Shown here piece by piece: positions 1 to 12,540 of a stretch of 64,000 nt of DNA. Source of the DNA: Ampullaceana balthica (taxonomy: Eukaryota; Mollusca; Gastropoda; Lymnaeidae); the NCBI GenBank assembly GCA_944989445.1, contig CALYLW010001092.1, forward strand, positions 1-64,000, in the 5' to 3' direction. The notes beneath the pieces were generated by a model that saw nothing but the letters and a program-made list of their open reading frames with translations, searched no databases and was not told where the DNA came from. Both the position numbers and the translations under genes were made by a program. Each line of letters begins with the position of its first letter. Position 1 is the stretch's first letter.

Positions 1-3000
1 ATTTCTTAAAAGTTTAAGATTTTATTCACCATTCAGTCATTAACAATCTTGACAAATAATGACACATGTATCCATTATTATACAAATTGAAATGAACAGG
101 GGATTTGAACTTTATATATTGCACTGAATGGGCCCCGGGACCCTTACTGTCTTTTTTTTGCTTATATAAGATATATAAAAATTAGTTTATGCGTTAGCTA
201 CTGAGTAAATGAGTGGATCTAAACCAAAATTTGAATACAAAAACTTGGTAGCCCATATTAAAATACTATAGAACACATAACTTCAAATGTCCATTCCTTC
301 GGGGCCGGGGGGCCCCAATGTCTGTTCTTCGTATATGTTTAATGTATTTTCCCCCATTCAATTTTTCACGATCTTGAGGAATATATCTATGAGGAAACTT
401 AATTTAAATGAAAAGGTTTTTGAAATTTACATCTATCACCGAATGGGCCCAAAGTATGTATGTATGTGTGTGTGCATGTCCTTTGTAGCTGACTAAACCA
501 TTCATCCGATCGTCATGAAATTTTCGGAGACTGTTAAGTACCTACCTGGGATGGTAACTGGCAACTTTGTTTTCTAAATGTAACACTCATGGGGCACCGG
601 GGGCCCATAATGTCATTTTTTGCTATATGAGCTATATAAAAATTAGTTTAAGCGCTAGCTACTGGGTAAATTGTTGGATCTTAACCAAACTTTGTATATG
701 ACAACTTAATAGCCAATATTAAAATACTATAGGGCACTGAACTGTAAATACTCATTCCTTTGGGGCTGGGGGCCCAAAAATTCAAATTTCTTAAAAGTTT
801 AAGATTTTATTCACCATTCAGTCATTAACAATCTTGACAAATAATGACACATGTATCCATTATTATACAAATTGAAATGAACAGGGGATTTGAACTTTAT
901 ATATTGCACTGAATGGGCCCCGGGACCCTTACTGTCTTTTTTTTGCTTATATAAGATATATAAAAATTAGTTTATGCGTTAGCTACTGAGTAAATGAGTG
1001 GATCTAAACCAAAATTTGAATACAAAAACTTGGTAGCCCATATTAAAATACTATAGAACACATAACTTCAAATGTCCATTCCTTCGGGGCCGGGGGGCCC
1101 CAATGTCTGTTCTTCGTATATGTTTAATGTATTTTCCCCCATTCAATTTTTCACGATCTTTAGGAATATATCTATGAGGTAACTTAATTAAATGAAAAGG
1201 TTTTTTGAAATTTACATCTATCACCAAATGGGCCCAGGGGTCCTAAATATCTTTTTTTTTCTTATATCTATCTATATATATATAAATCAAAATATGTATG
1301 TGTGTTTGTGTGTGTGCATGTCCTTTATAGATGACTAAACCATTCATCCGATCGTCTTTAAATTTTCGGAGACTGTTAAGTACCTACCTGGGATGGAACT
1401 GGTACCTTTTTTTCTAATTTCAACACTAATGGGGCACCGGGGGCCCATAATGTCATTTGTTGCTTATATGAGTAATATAAAAATTAGTTTAAGCGCTAGC
1501 TACTGTGTACATTGTTTGATCTTAACCAAACTTTTTATATAACAACTTGATAGCCATTATTAAAAAACTATAGGGCACTGAACTCCTAATAGTCATTCCT
1601 TTGGGGCTGGGGGTCAAAAATTCCATTTCTTAAATGTTTATGATTATGATTTTATTAACTTTTCAGTTTATTAACAAACTTGACACATAATGACACATGT
1701 ATGATCATGTATCCATTATTATACAAATTGAAATGAACAGGTGTTTTGAACTTTATATCTTGCACTGAATGGGCCCTGGGGCCCTTAATGTCTTTTTTGC
1801 TTATATAAGATATATAAAAATTATTTTATGCATTAGCTACTGAGTAAATGAGTGGATCTAAACCAAAATTTGAATACAAAAACTTGGCAACCCATACTAA
1901 AATACTATAGGGCACAGAACTTCAAATGTCCATTCCTTCGGGGCCGCGGGCGCCTAATGTATTTTCTTCGTATATGTTTAAAATATTTTTCTACATTCAA
2001 TTTTACACGATATTGAGGAATATATTTTTGAGGAAACTGTTTTAATATGAACAGGTTTCTGAAATTAACATCTTTCAAAAAAAGGGCCCAGGGGCCCCTA
2101 AATGCCGTTTTTTATATTAGCTGTATAAAAATTAGTATTAGCGTAAAATACTGAGAAAATTAATGTATCTTGACCCATTTTAGTATATAAAAACTCAAGG
2201 GTCTATATTTTATTACGTTAGGGCACTGAACTCCTAATTTTCATTCCCACGGGGCTGGGGGGCACTGGGGGCCCAAAATGTCTTTTTTGGTAAATGTTAA
2301 ATATTTTATCATCCATTCCATTTTAAACAATATTGAGAAATATAAATAAATGTAGGTATTTTGAAATTTATTCAAATGAACATATGTTTCGCACTTTATT
2401 TTTGCAATAATTGGGCCCTTGGGCCCTTTTATGCCGTTTTTTGATAATACGAGCTTTATAAAAAATTAGTTTATGCGTTAGCTACTGAGTAAATGTTTTG
2501 ATCATAACCAAATTTTGTATACAAAAATTTGGTAGCCCATATTAAAATACTTAAGGTTTCTGAACTTTTTATGTCGATTTCTTTGGGGCCGGAGCCCCAA
2601 ATATCTTTTTTCATATATCTTTAAGATATTTTTCCCATTCACTTTTTAACGATCTTGATAAATATATCCCTGATGAAACTGAATGAAAATGAAAAGGTAT
2701 TTGAAATTGACATTTGCACCAAATAGGCACGGGCCCCCTTTATGTCGTTTTATTTTACTATATCTATATATATAAAAATCAAACTATGTGTGTATGTGAG
2801 TCTGCGTGTCCTTTATAGCTGACTAAACCATTCAGTATGCTACGGGGATGATAATTGGATACTTTTTTCCAAATTTAACACTAATGGGGTGCCAGGGGCC
2901 CATAATTTCATGTTTTGCTTATACGACCTATATAAAAATTAGTTTAAGCGTTAGCTACTGAGTAAATGAATAGATCTTAACAAAACTTTGTATACAAAAC

Positions 3001-3970
3001 TTGGTAGCCCATATTAAAATACTATAGGGCACTTGACTCCTTATGGCCACTCCTTCGGGGCTGGGGGCCCGAAATACCTCTTTACTTAAACGTTTAAGAT
3101 TGTATACCCCAATTCAATTATTAAAAAACTTGACAAAAAATGGTTAATGTATCCATTATCATCCATATTGAAATGAACAGGTGTTTTGAACTTTATATCT
3201 TGCCCTGAATGGGCCCTGGGGCCCTTAATGCCGTTTTTTGTTTATATAAGATATATAAAAATTAGTTTCTGCATTAGCTACTTGGTAAATGAATAGATCT
3301 TCACCAAAAGTTGCACACAAAAACTTGGTAGGCCATATTAATATACTAAGGGGCACTAAACTTCTAATGTCAATATCTTCCGGGCCGGGGGCCCCAAATT
3401 TTTTTTTCGTATATGTTTAAGATATATTTCCTATTTACTTTTTAAAGATCTTGAGAAATATAGCCACAATAAAAATGAACTAAAATGAACAGGTTTTTGA
3501 AATTGACCTCTTGCACCGAATGGGCCGGGGGCACCTTAATGTTATTTTCCCCCTATTTTAGGTATATAAAAAGTAGTTGAAGCGTTAGATAATGAGTAAA
3601 TAACTGGATTTTGACCAAACTTAGAATATAAGAACTTAAGAGCCTATATTACTATAGGGCACTGAAATCTTAATTTCCATTCCTTCGGAGCTGGGGGCCC
3701 CAAAGTCTTTTTACTGAACTTTAAGCATTGTATTCCCTATTCAATTTTACACCATATTGAGGAATATAGCTTGAGTACAATGTCAATAAAAACTATATTA
3801 TCACTCATTTTGGGGCCGGGGCCTTAATATCGTTTCTTCTTTTGTACGCAATTTAATTATTAATTTACTTATCCGTTTGCTATGAAACTTGGCATTTTTT
3901 TTCACACTACCACGAAGGTTTCTTCAGAATTGTTTTTAAACATACCACTCATTGGCGACGGGTCTGCTAG
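1..3970 (+). repeat. Helitron-like tandem core array, 3' end at CTAGT
   Basis: The stretch is made of related 150-170 bp blocks that alternate in order. One block carries a TTGAAATGAACAGG-type segment, another carries TATATAAAAATTAGTTTA, and each ends in a GC-rich box near GGGGCCGGGGGCCC. Positions 1-770 recur at 786-1610 with high identity and one indel of about 50 bases, so a composite unit of about 0.8 kb has been duplicated recently. Later units are more diverged. The array stops at 3970 in GGGTCTGCTAG followed by T, the kind of 3' terminus expected for Helitrons. The 5' end lies outside the window. Tandem cores between conserved ends are known from Helitron-derived 'pearl'/HINE elements of bivalves and flies; assignment to that group is inference. 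Short ORFs here are repeat artefacts. Confidence 0.6.
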
Positions 3971-5928
3971 TTATATATAAAATAAATTGAATAAGAAACG
4001 TATCTTTATGTTGAAAGATATATTTTAGTCTGACTGAATTGGTAACAAACAAAAGTGTAAGCAATAACGTCTTACTTGAAACAGATAACAACAGAGAGAA
4101 ATGGAAGGTCATGATAGCCGATGTCTTTCCAAAACTGGCACCTCATAATAATCATAGAGTAAATTTTCCAGTCTTTAAAAGCAAGAAAAATAATATTTTC
4201 ATGACGTCATGTTATCATATTAGACATTCATTAAAATAACATTTCTTGTCAGCGCGCAGGATACATCACCGATGTTAATGTAATTTTTTAAGAAGATTAA
4301 AGTGCAATATTAATAAAAAGTTGGTTTACATTTATATTAACATGTGATTAAAATTTTTATCAGTTAATTTACTCGTTAACGGTGTTACCAAAATGTTAAA
4401 TTGTATTATTTTATAATTGATTTATATAGCAGTTATTTAAAAAAAACAAATAAATTTTTAATTGTACATCTGTTTACATTTAAAGAAAACTAGGATATTT
4501 GAACCTTTCATTTACTATTAATTTATGTCATATCGATTTTCTATGATGAGCTGCCTCCCCGGGAGGTTTGACAAGTGCATGCTACTTGAATTCGATCTCT
4601 AAAATTAGATACAACATAAATGTACAATGTATTGCTAAAGTACATCTGCCAGTCTTTGTTTAAAATAATTCTAGTAATAGCAAACTTATATCTCTAGTTT
4701 CGCGATGTCTCAATTTAATCCAGCTAACCGTGTGGATTAGAATTCCATCTGACTTTGGGTGTCGTCCAAAGTTATTTCACAACCCGTTTAACTCGTATAA
4801 AATAGAACATTTCACTGATATGCAAAGTCCAGATGCGACCGCTGTTTAAATTTTGAATAGCTCGCTGACTTATCTAGAATATTTGACTGACTTGTTATTG
4901 TTTTTTTATAAGGATGACATTATATTATGAAATAGCTTTGATTGATTTTTAAAAAAAAAGGACAACGTCAAATCATGGCAAACTTGCTTGTTGTATTCTT
5001 TACCGACGTCATAAACATCGTTGACACAATGGACTGTAAAATGTTGGGGGAAAATGATGCTATTATATTTTTGAGACAATTTCGGCCTTAAATATATTTT
5101 AAAACATTTTATTTATTGCAAGTTACGTAAAATAAAGTGTAAATATGTAATCCATAATTTGGTTAGCATTTATATATTATTATTTTAATTATTTATAATG
5201 ATGGAATAATGATTGAAATTTAATTTTGTAGTCTCAAAGATTACAAGAGTTAAGTTCCCCTTTACCCCAAAATATTCACAGAAATTTATACTATTTTTAA
5301 AAAACAGTTATTTGATTTAAAAGTAAAAGACTTTATTTTATCCCAACGTCTGTTATTTCCGTTTATAATCTTTATCCCGCTCCTGAAAATTATGTTAATA
5401 GAGTATATCCTTTCATGTTAAAAAGAAAATTTAAAAATAAATGACTACTTTGACATAGTTCACTCTGTAATTAAATTGTATATCCTTCATTAAATTATTA
5501 ACTAAGAAGTAGACAAAAAGTATGAATACACGCATGTCAATGTTGAACTATGTCTTTTTTGTTTACATGGCAACAGACTTACTAATAATTAATAGTTGTA
5601 GCATAAGTACCAAATTTGTATTCATAATGCATAAGGCATCAAGTAATCAAGTAAGCAAAGAAAAATAGTTCTCAAACTTAACATTAGTATCTTGTCAAAA
5701 ATACAGACGTAACTGATATGTTTTAAGAATTACCTTAGTCATGGGGAGGGTGGAGAATGAAGCCATTTTATAAAAAATCTGTTAATAAAAAAGAGAGTTT
5801 TAATAATTTATATTAACTGTTATAATATTTGCTGTATACTTGTTACCCTCTCTGCACTTAGTGGTGAAAATCCATTTTAAGCGTCAAAATCGATATCCTA
5901 ATATCTAAAGATTCTCAATATATATATA
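3971..5928. other. AT-rich spacer without recognisable genes
   Basis: Apart from a diverged hairpin-pair element at about 4250-4616, I see no coding homology, RNA gene or tandem array. The longest ORF, 66 codons at 4039-4239, has no recognisable domain and AT-rich spacer composition. Confidence 0.5.
4250..4616 (+). repeat. Hairpin-pair element, diverged copy
   Basis: A 5' motif resembling the family's CACCGGT segment lies at 4250-4281 (ATCACCGATG). The 3' motif at 4571-4616 reads AAGTGCATGCTACTT then ATCTCTAAAATTAGAT. The second hairpin is rebuilt here with ATCT/AGAT arms instead of the usual ATCCCT/AGGGAT, so pairing is kept while sequence changes. This is the most diverged full-length member. 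Confidence 0.5.
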
Positions 5929-8441
5929 TCTATACTAATAAAAGGCAAAGCCCTCACTCACTCACTCATTCATCAATAATTCTCCAACTTCCCGTGTAGG
6001 TAGAAGCATGAAACTTTGGGAAGTGGTCAAGTAGCCTCTCGCGACGAAAATTGGAGTTAAAGAATTTTAAAAATAACACTCATGGGGGCCGGGGGCCTAA
6101 AAACGTTTTTTTTTCTTATATGGCCTATATAAAATTTGAAAAACACCATTTCTCCTATTTCCCGAGTAGGCAGAAGCATGAAACTTTGGGAAATAGTTGA
6201 GTACAACCCCGCGATGGTAACGGGAGAAGAAATATTTAAATTATCACTTCCTGGGGGCCGGGGGCCCAAATGAAGTTTTTTCCTTATATGAGCTGTATAA
6301 AAACTAAAAATCACTAATTCTCCTATTTCCCGTGTAGGTGGAAGCATGAAACACTGGGTAGTTGATAAGCACACTTCCGTGATGGTAACAGGCGAAAAAC
6401 ATATTTAAAATAACACTTAATGGGGTCCGGGGGCCCAAATGTAGTTTTTTCTTATATAAAAAACTGACTCATAACTAATTCTCCAACTTCCCGTGTAGGT
6501 ATTAGCATGAAACTTTGGGAACTTGCTGAGTACACTCTCTCAACGATAATTGGCAAATAAGAATTTTAAAATTCACACTGTTGGGGGCCCGGGGCCCAAA
6601 AACGCTTTTTTCCCTTCAATGGACTATATAGAATATGAAATCACTAATTTTCTCATTTCTCGAGTAGGCAAAAGCATGAAACTTTGGGAAGTTGTTGAGT
6701 AAAAACCAGCGATAGCGACGGGAGGGAAAAAAATAAATTATCACATCCTGGGGGCCGGGGGCCCAAATGAATTTTTTTCCTTATATGAGCTATACAAAAG
6801 CTAAAAATCCCAAATTCTCCTATTTCCCCTGTAGGTAGAAGCATGAAACTTGGGGTAATTGTTAAGTACACTTCTACGATGGTAACAGGTAAAAACAATA
6901 TTTAAATTATCACTTAATGGGGGCCGGGGGCCCAAATGTAGTTTCTTCTTTTATTAAAACAGACTCATCACTAATCTCGGATTTACCGCGTAGGTAGAAT
7001 CATGCAACTTTGGGAAGTTGTTGAGTAGCCTCACGCGACGACGGAAATTGGCGTAAAAGAATTTTTAAATTAACACTCATGGGGGCCGGGGGCCCAAAAA
7101 AGTTTTTTTTCCTTATATGGCCTATATAAAATTTTAAAATCAACAATTCTCCTGTTTCCCGAGTAGTTTTAAGTACACTTTCACGATGGTAACAGGTAAA
7201 AACAATATTTAAATTATCACTTACTGGGGGCCGGGGGCCAAAATGTAGTATTTTCTTATATTAAAACTGACTCATCACTAATTCTCGGATTTCCCGTGTA
7301 TGTAGAAGCATGAAACCTTGGGAAGTTGTCAAGTAGCCTCTCTCGACGACAAATGGCGAAAAAGAATTTATAAATTCAGCTTCATGGGGGCCGGGGGCCA
7401 AAAATCTTTTTCCCCCCTTTCATTGGCTATATAAGCATTTGAAAATCACTAATCCTCCTATTTCCCGAGTAGGTAGAAGCATGAAACTTTAGGAAGTTGT
7501 TGAGTACACTTCCGCGATGGTAACAGGCGAAAAAATGTTCAAAATTTCACTTACTTGGGCTTAGGGGCCAAAATGTAGTTTTTTTCCTTATATGAGTTAT
7601 ATAAAAACTGAAAATCACTAACTCTCCTAATTCCTGTGTAGGAAGTAGCATGAAACTTTGAGTAGTTGTTAAGTACCATTCTGCGATGGTAACAGGTTAA
7701 AAAACTATCTAAATTATCACTTACTGGGGGCCGGGGGCCAAAATGTAGTTTTCTTCTTATATAAAAATCTGACTCATCACTAATTCTCCAATTTCTCGTG
7801 TTGATACCAGCATGAAACTTTGGAGAGTTGTTAAGTACACTTCCGCAATGGTAACAGGTGAAAAAGAATTTTGAAATTCACACTCATGGGGGCCGGGGGC
7901 CCAAAAACGTTTTTTTCCCTTATTCTGGCTTTATAAAAATTAAAAATCCCTTATTCTCCTATTTCCCGAGAAGTTAGAAGCATGAAACTTTGGGTAGTTG
8001 TTGGATAACATTCCGCGATGGTAACAGGTGGAACAATTATATAATTTATCACATAACGGGGGCCGGGGGCCGAAATGTAATTTTTTTTCTTATATGAGCT
8101 ATATAAAAACTGAAAATCACTAATTCTCCTATTTCCCGTGTAGGTGGAAGCATGAAACTTTGGGCGGTTGTTGAGTACCCTCCCGCAATGGTAGCAGACG
8201 GAAAAAAATTAAATTATCAGCTCGATAGGATCACGGGAAGTGTGTCATTTTTTTTATTTTTCGTTTTTGTTTTTCTGCGGGACTACAACTTACAGACAGA
8301 CAAGACGGTGAAGCTAATATATGTATTATATCCACCATGATCCATTTTGAAATCAATTTGTGTTTTGAATTTGTGTTACGCGGGTTCTCAATGCTTACTG
8401 AAATCCTAATTTACCGCAGCAAAGCGCGGGTATTTTGCTAG
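5929..8441 (+). mobile_element. Non-autonomous Helitron with about 14 tandem core units
   Basis: The element starts with TCTATACTAATAAAAGGCAA at 5929, preceded by A. It ends with GCGCGGGTATTTTGCTAG at 8441, followed by T. TC at the 5' end, CTAG at the 3' end, a GC hairpin (ACCGC/GCGGGT with a bulge) just before the end, and insertion between A and T without target duplication are all Helitron hallmarks. The interior is about 14 repeats of about 165-170 bp. Each has a GTAGGTAGAAGCATGAAACT segment, a GATGGTAACAGG segment, and a GGGGGCCGGGGGCCC box followed by a CTTATATGAGCTATATAAAA segment. No Rep/helicase ORF is present, so it would depend on an autonomous partner. ORFs on either strand inside it are repeat artefacts. 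Confidence 0.8.
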
Positions 8442-8532
8442 TATATATATATTTTTAACAAAATACTAAGTTTTTAAAATGTTATCATTAAATTCAATGT
8501 AAAATTATCAACTATATATATAAATAAAAACA

Positions 8533-9022
8533 ACCCGTAAAAAACCAAGTTTTTGACTATAAATCCTTTATGTATGAGACGTAACTAAAAGAATGTTCAT
8601 TATAACACGCAGCGGAAGACCATCCAAAATTACAAAATTGCAGTTGTGTCGTAAAACGTGTTTAATATAATGCGCGGCGATCAGGAATAGGTTTATAAAA
8701 AGTGTTGTCAGTAAAATACGCACCTTATTGCGCGACAGAAAGGTTGTTCAATATAATACGCACCGCGACGCTCTATCTCAAAAAATAGCATGATACATAG
8801 GAATAAATATAATAATCTAAAAAATCAATAATTTAATTACGGTACATGCGATCGATCTGAAATTTTGAAACATTGTTTTTATCATCGGTACGAAACTGCC
8901 TGCAAAATTTCAGCTCGCTATCTTGCAAGCAAGTGGGTTAAAAATCGATCAAAAGTTTTGGCGACAAGCAAGCAAGCAAGCAAGGTCCGCCGCAGACACC
9001 ACGAGTTAATATAAAGGATTTT
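8533..9022 (-). repeat. Dispersed repeat family A, full copy
   Basis: It begins ACCCGTAAAAAACCAAG with AAATCCTTTAT about 20 bp further in, and ends ATAAAGGATTT, so it has short inverted subterminal repeats. It matches 54212-54712 and 54717-55195 in reverse complement at high identity, including repeated TGCGTATTATA-type segments. I do not recognise a coding capacity. The inverted AAATCCTTTAT ends suggest a MITE or a Helitron-like element with subterminal inverted repeats. Confidence 0.6.
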
Positions 9023-9027
9023 TAAAA

Positions 9028-9631
9028 AAAGTATGTATGTATGTATGTATGAATGTATGTATGTATGTATGTATGTGTGTATGTATGTATGTATGTATTT
9101 ATGTATGTCCTTTATAGCTAACTAAACCATTCATCCAATCGCCATGAAACTTTTGGAGACTTTTGAGTACGCTCCTGGGATGGTCACTTGCTACTTTATT
9201 TTCAAAATTTAACCCTCATGGGGCGCAGGGGTCCATAATATGTTTTTTTCTTATATGAGCAATATAAAAATTTGTTTAAGTGTTAGATGATGAGAAAATA
9301 AATGGATTTTGACCAAACTCGGTATATAAAAACTAAAAGAGCCTATATAAAATTACTATAGGGCACTAAATTCCTAATATCCATTTCCTCGGGGCCCTAA
9401 ATGTGTCTTTGTACTAGATTATTAACATTTTATTCCCTTTTCAATTTTACTCGATATTGAGAAATATAGATAAATATATTTATATATTTATTATGAAATT
9501 GATTGAAATGAACAGATTTTCGAACTTCATATGTTAAACTGATGGGCCTGGTGACCCTTAATGTCATTTCTCTTTTATCTATATTTATTGCTTTTTAATG
9601 AGATCGTTGCAACTAAAGAAGGGTCTGCTAG
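9028..9631 (+). mobile_element. Helitron-like fragment with GTAT microsatellite
   Basis: A (GTAT)n microsatellite at 9031-9105 is followed by TCCTTTATAGCTAACTAAAC and core blocks related to those at 1-3970. It ends at GGGTCTGCTAG (9631) plus T, the same terminus as at 3970. This looks like a short member with few core units. No ORF. Confidence 0.55.
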
Positions 9632-9884
9632 TGCTAAATAAAACAACGAAATATTAAACATAATCTGTTTAAATTATTATTTTTTATGAACACTGAGCCT
9701 CAGATAAAACAAAGCTGATCATTGTTTACAAAAAATATCCCTAAAAACCTCAATGTTTATTTTCCCACATTTTGGCCTACTGACACAATATAATATATTT
9801 ATTTCAGTTGATAGAAATAATTTTAATAGAATGATATTTTACATGAGGTATGTTAGAAATGGGTCATTACTAAACTGTGAATTA

Positions 9885-10303
9885 TCTCAGGAACTGGTCA
9901 TCACCTCAACTGTGAAGTATCTTAGGAACTGTCATCACCTCAACTGTGAAGTATCTCAGGAACTGGTCATCACATCAACTGTGAAGTATCTCAGGAACTG
10001 GTCATCACATCAACTGTGACGTATCTCAGGAACTTGTCATCCCATCAACTGTGAATTATCTCAGGAACTGGTCATCACATCCACTGTGAAGTATCTTAGG
10101 AACTGTCATCACCTCAACTGTGAAGTATCTCAGGAACTGGTCATCACATCAACTGTCAAGTATCTCAGGAACTGGTCATCACATCAACTGTGACGTATCT
10201 CAGGAAATTGTCATTACATCAACTGTGAAGTATCTCAGGAACTGGTCATCACATCAACTGTGAATTATCTCAGGAACTGGTCATCACATGAACTGTGAAG
10301 TTT
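9885..10303 (+). repeat. 35-bp minisatellite, about 12 copies
   Basis: The unit is about AACTGTGAAGTATCTCAGGA plus ACTGGTCATCACATC. Copies differ by a few substitutions and one-base indels. The same unit occurs about 3.5 times at 46200-46325, where the following sequence also matches, so the array expanded or contracted after a segmental duplication. Confidence 0.9.
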
Positions 10304-10580
10304 AACCTCTGATGTAAAAATGTATAGCACACTTAATTTAAAGTGAATTATTAAATAAATGTAACAATGTCTAAAAGATCTGAAACGTGACATAATGTTT
10401 GAGATATAAACAAAAAATCGGAATTTCGTATTATGATTTATGCGAGAAATAAACCTGCAATTGAATATCCGATTGTTTGCATTTACTACTTTATCGTACA
10501 AATACTCGGGTATATAATTATCTTGTTTATAATTGATGCAGTCTACGTAAGCTGTCAACTCTTGTTAGTGTTTTGTTTTT

Positions 10581-10972
10581 AAATCCCTTATATTAACTTC
10601 ACCGTCTTGTCGTTGTCCCGCCCGTCAGTCCATTGGAAAAACAAAAGTAAAAAATTACCCACTTCCAATGTTCATATCAAACTGCAATTTTACACATAGA
10701 CTTGTGTCATATAACAATGCATTGTAACAAAGTTTCAGATTTCAAATGTACTATAATTAAATGAATTAAGTTTTAGTTTATCTCTATGTATCTTTATGTA
10801 GCATGTGTAGCCGTCTGCTATAGTTGACCTGCACGGTTCACTGGAGTTCTCTCCAGCCCTCGATGTTACAGGGGTCTGTTGCGCGATGCGCATTATATTT
10901 GAACATAATCAATACGTTTAGTCTCAAATATATAGGATTTAAAGTCAAAAACTCTGTTTTTACGGGTTGTTT
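10581..10972 (+). repeat. Dispersed repeat family A, variant copy
   Basis: It runs from AAATCCCTTATATTAACTTC to GTCAAAAACTCTGTTTTTAC. The ends and the internal ACAATGCATTGTAACAAAG segment match 46595-46982 closely and 17765-18250 more distantly. Compared with the 8533 copy, the interior is a different subfamily. Confidence 0.55.
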
Positions 10973-11044
10973 AATTTAATAGTTAGTTTTGTGAGAGTTC
11001 TTAGAAAATACATCATGAAATGTTCAACATGAAATGTACTAACA

Positions 11045-11300
11045 ATATTGAGAGTTTTCAAATAACTATATACACACATACACACATGGTGCTAACAATA
11101 TTGAGAGTTTTCAAATAACTATATACAGACATACACACATGGTACTAACAATATTGAGCGCTTTCAAATAACTATATACACACATACACACATGGTACTA
11201 ACAATATTGAGAGTTTTCAAATAACTATATACACACATACACACAAGGTACTAACAATATTTAGCGTTTTCAAATAACTATATACACACATAAACACATG
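11045..11300 (+). repeat. 53-bp minisatellite, about 5 copies
   Basis: The unit contains GGTACTAACAATATTGAGAG and TATATACACACATACACACA. It stands just upstream of a hairpin-pair element. Two copies are at 47045-47160. Confidence 0.85.
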
Positions 11301-11420
11301 CAATAAAATATCCTTTACTATAAAAATGGAGAAAAAGGCATATTATGGAGAGAACACGTTATGTTTACACATTAATAAATTCATTTTTGACTTGCATTGA
11401 TATTGTGTTTCCAGTAAATG

Positions 11421-11829
11421 GTGCACCAAAAAGCACCGGTGATGACGTATTTATCATGAGTTTGTGTGAATAAAACTTTTAAAATAAGAAAATTAAGGTG
11501 ACAAACGTAATTTAAATATTTAGAGCACCAATTAAAATGGCAATTTAAATCTAAGTGATATATCATAAATATTTTGTGTTTTGTAAATGTTTCATTTAAT
11601 GTTATTTGAAACATTGCACTGTAATATAAAGTTTTGAAAAATGATTAATCTTAAAAATCTTTTTTTATTTTTAAAGTTTAAAACCCATTAAATTTGATTA
11701 ATAACTTAAATATACATGTTTGATTTAAGTTAATACCTGCCGGCTTTCATTAATTTCTTTTATTGCTGAAAAGTGTTTTATTTTATCCAAGTGGCATGCC
11801 ACTTGATTTCGATCCCTGTAAATAGGGAT
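11421..11829 (+). repeat. Hairpin-pair element, copy in block 1
   Basis: The 5' motif GTGCACCAAAAAGCACCGGT is at 11421-11440. The 3' end has AAGTGGCATGCCACTT (11789-11804), a perfect 16-bp palindrome, followed after six bases by ATCCCTGTAAATAGGGAT (11812-11829), a second hairpin. The interior is AT-rich and poorly conserved between copies. Consistent motif order and spacing in twelve copies shows this is one family, but I do not recognise it. It has no ORF. Confidence 0.7.
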
Positions 11830-12289
11830 ATATTGTTTAAAAATGCAAGTATTCCCTTATCCTAGCCCTCCTATATTCAGATTATAAACAATGTAATAGC
11901 CCAAGTCACTGGAAGAATCCGTAGCGCTATGACGTAATTTTTTGAGTTTATATTTAAGTATATATACAAGGCGCGCATCAGGAGGTTGCAAAATTGTAAA
12001 AGAATCTAAAGAAATATTATATGACGTCATAGTTTTAGATTATATTTTAATTTTGGAAAAGAAAGCGATGTAAAAAGAGGATTTGAAGATTTATATTTAT
12101 AAAATAATTTGTGTACATTTCTGGAAGTTTCATATTTCGTATTTATCAAATAAGGGTAAGTTACTTGGGCTTTTTACCAAAAACAGTGGGCGCCCTACAG
12201 CATAAGTGGGTGCCGTAGATGCCCTAAAACCGACTCTTACACCACATGGGATCAACGTTGTGTTCGCAATGACAAGCTGATTGATTTGC

Positions 12290-12535
12290 CACACCCACCC
12301 TATCCTTTCCTATATAAGCTCTTACTTTTCCCTCCTTACTTTATCTCTACTGGACTACTTGGATTTCACCGCAGGTAAGTGTTTTTTTTTATCATTATTT
12401 CGTTTTATTCGTTTCATTTGTGTACTATTTGTCCGTTGAGGAAGGCTCTTTGCCGAAACTTTCGCTGTTGTGTTACGTCCTGTCAGGCCTACAAATACCC
12501 TGTTTTGATGTTATACATTTACCTGGTTAAAGTTT
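12290..12535 (+). promoter_or_regulatory. TATA box, splice donor and hammerhead-like segment (possible Penelope pLTR)
   Basis: TATATAAG is at 12311-12318. A perfect splice donor CAG|GTAAGT follows at 12372-12380, then a poly-T stretch. At about 12436-12464, TTGAGGAAGGC, a short loop, then GCCGAAAC resembles stem II and the GAAA core of a hammerhead ribozyme, although the first conserved C is not in place. Penelope-like elements are known to carry a promoter, a small intron and a hammerhead motif in their terminal repeats, and a decayed Penelope pol is at 52860-54170. That link is inference. A host 5' exon is the main alternative. Confidence 0.35.
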
Positions 12536-12540
12536 AGCAG

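Larger units (their letters stand above)
10304..12120 (+). repeat. Composite repeat block duplicated at 46326-47975
   Basis: From GTTTAACCTCTGATGTAAAA onward, this block and 46320-47975 align in the same orientation throughout. They share a family A repeat, a 53-bp minisatellite, a hairpin-pair element and a tail through GCGCGCATCAGGAGG to TTGTGTACATTTC. Minisatellite copy number differs (about five here, two there). The block behaves as one dispersed unit, which suggests that a composite mobile element, or a segmental duplication, carries all parts together. Confidence 0.75.

Noticed and set aside
4039..4239. Small gene of 66 codons
   Set aside because: No similarity, no splice or promoter context, and composition like the surrounding AT-rich spacer.
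6057..6898. Minus-strand ORFs of 105 and 81 codons
   Set aside because: They lie in the tandem cores of the Helitron and repeat with the core unit.
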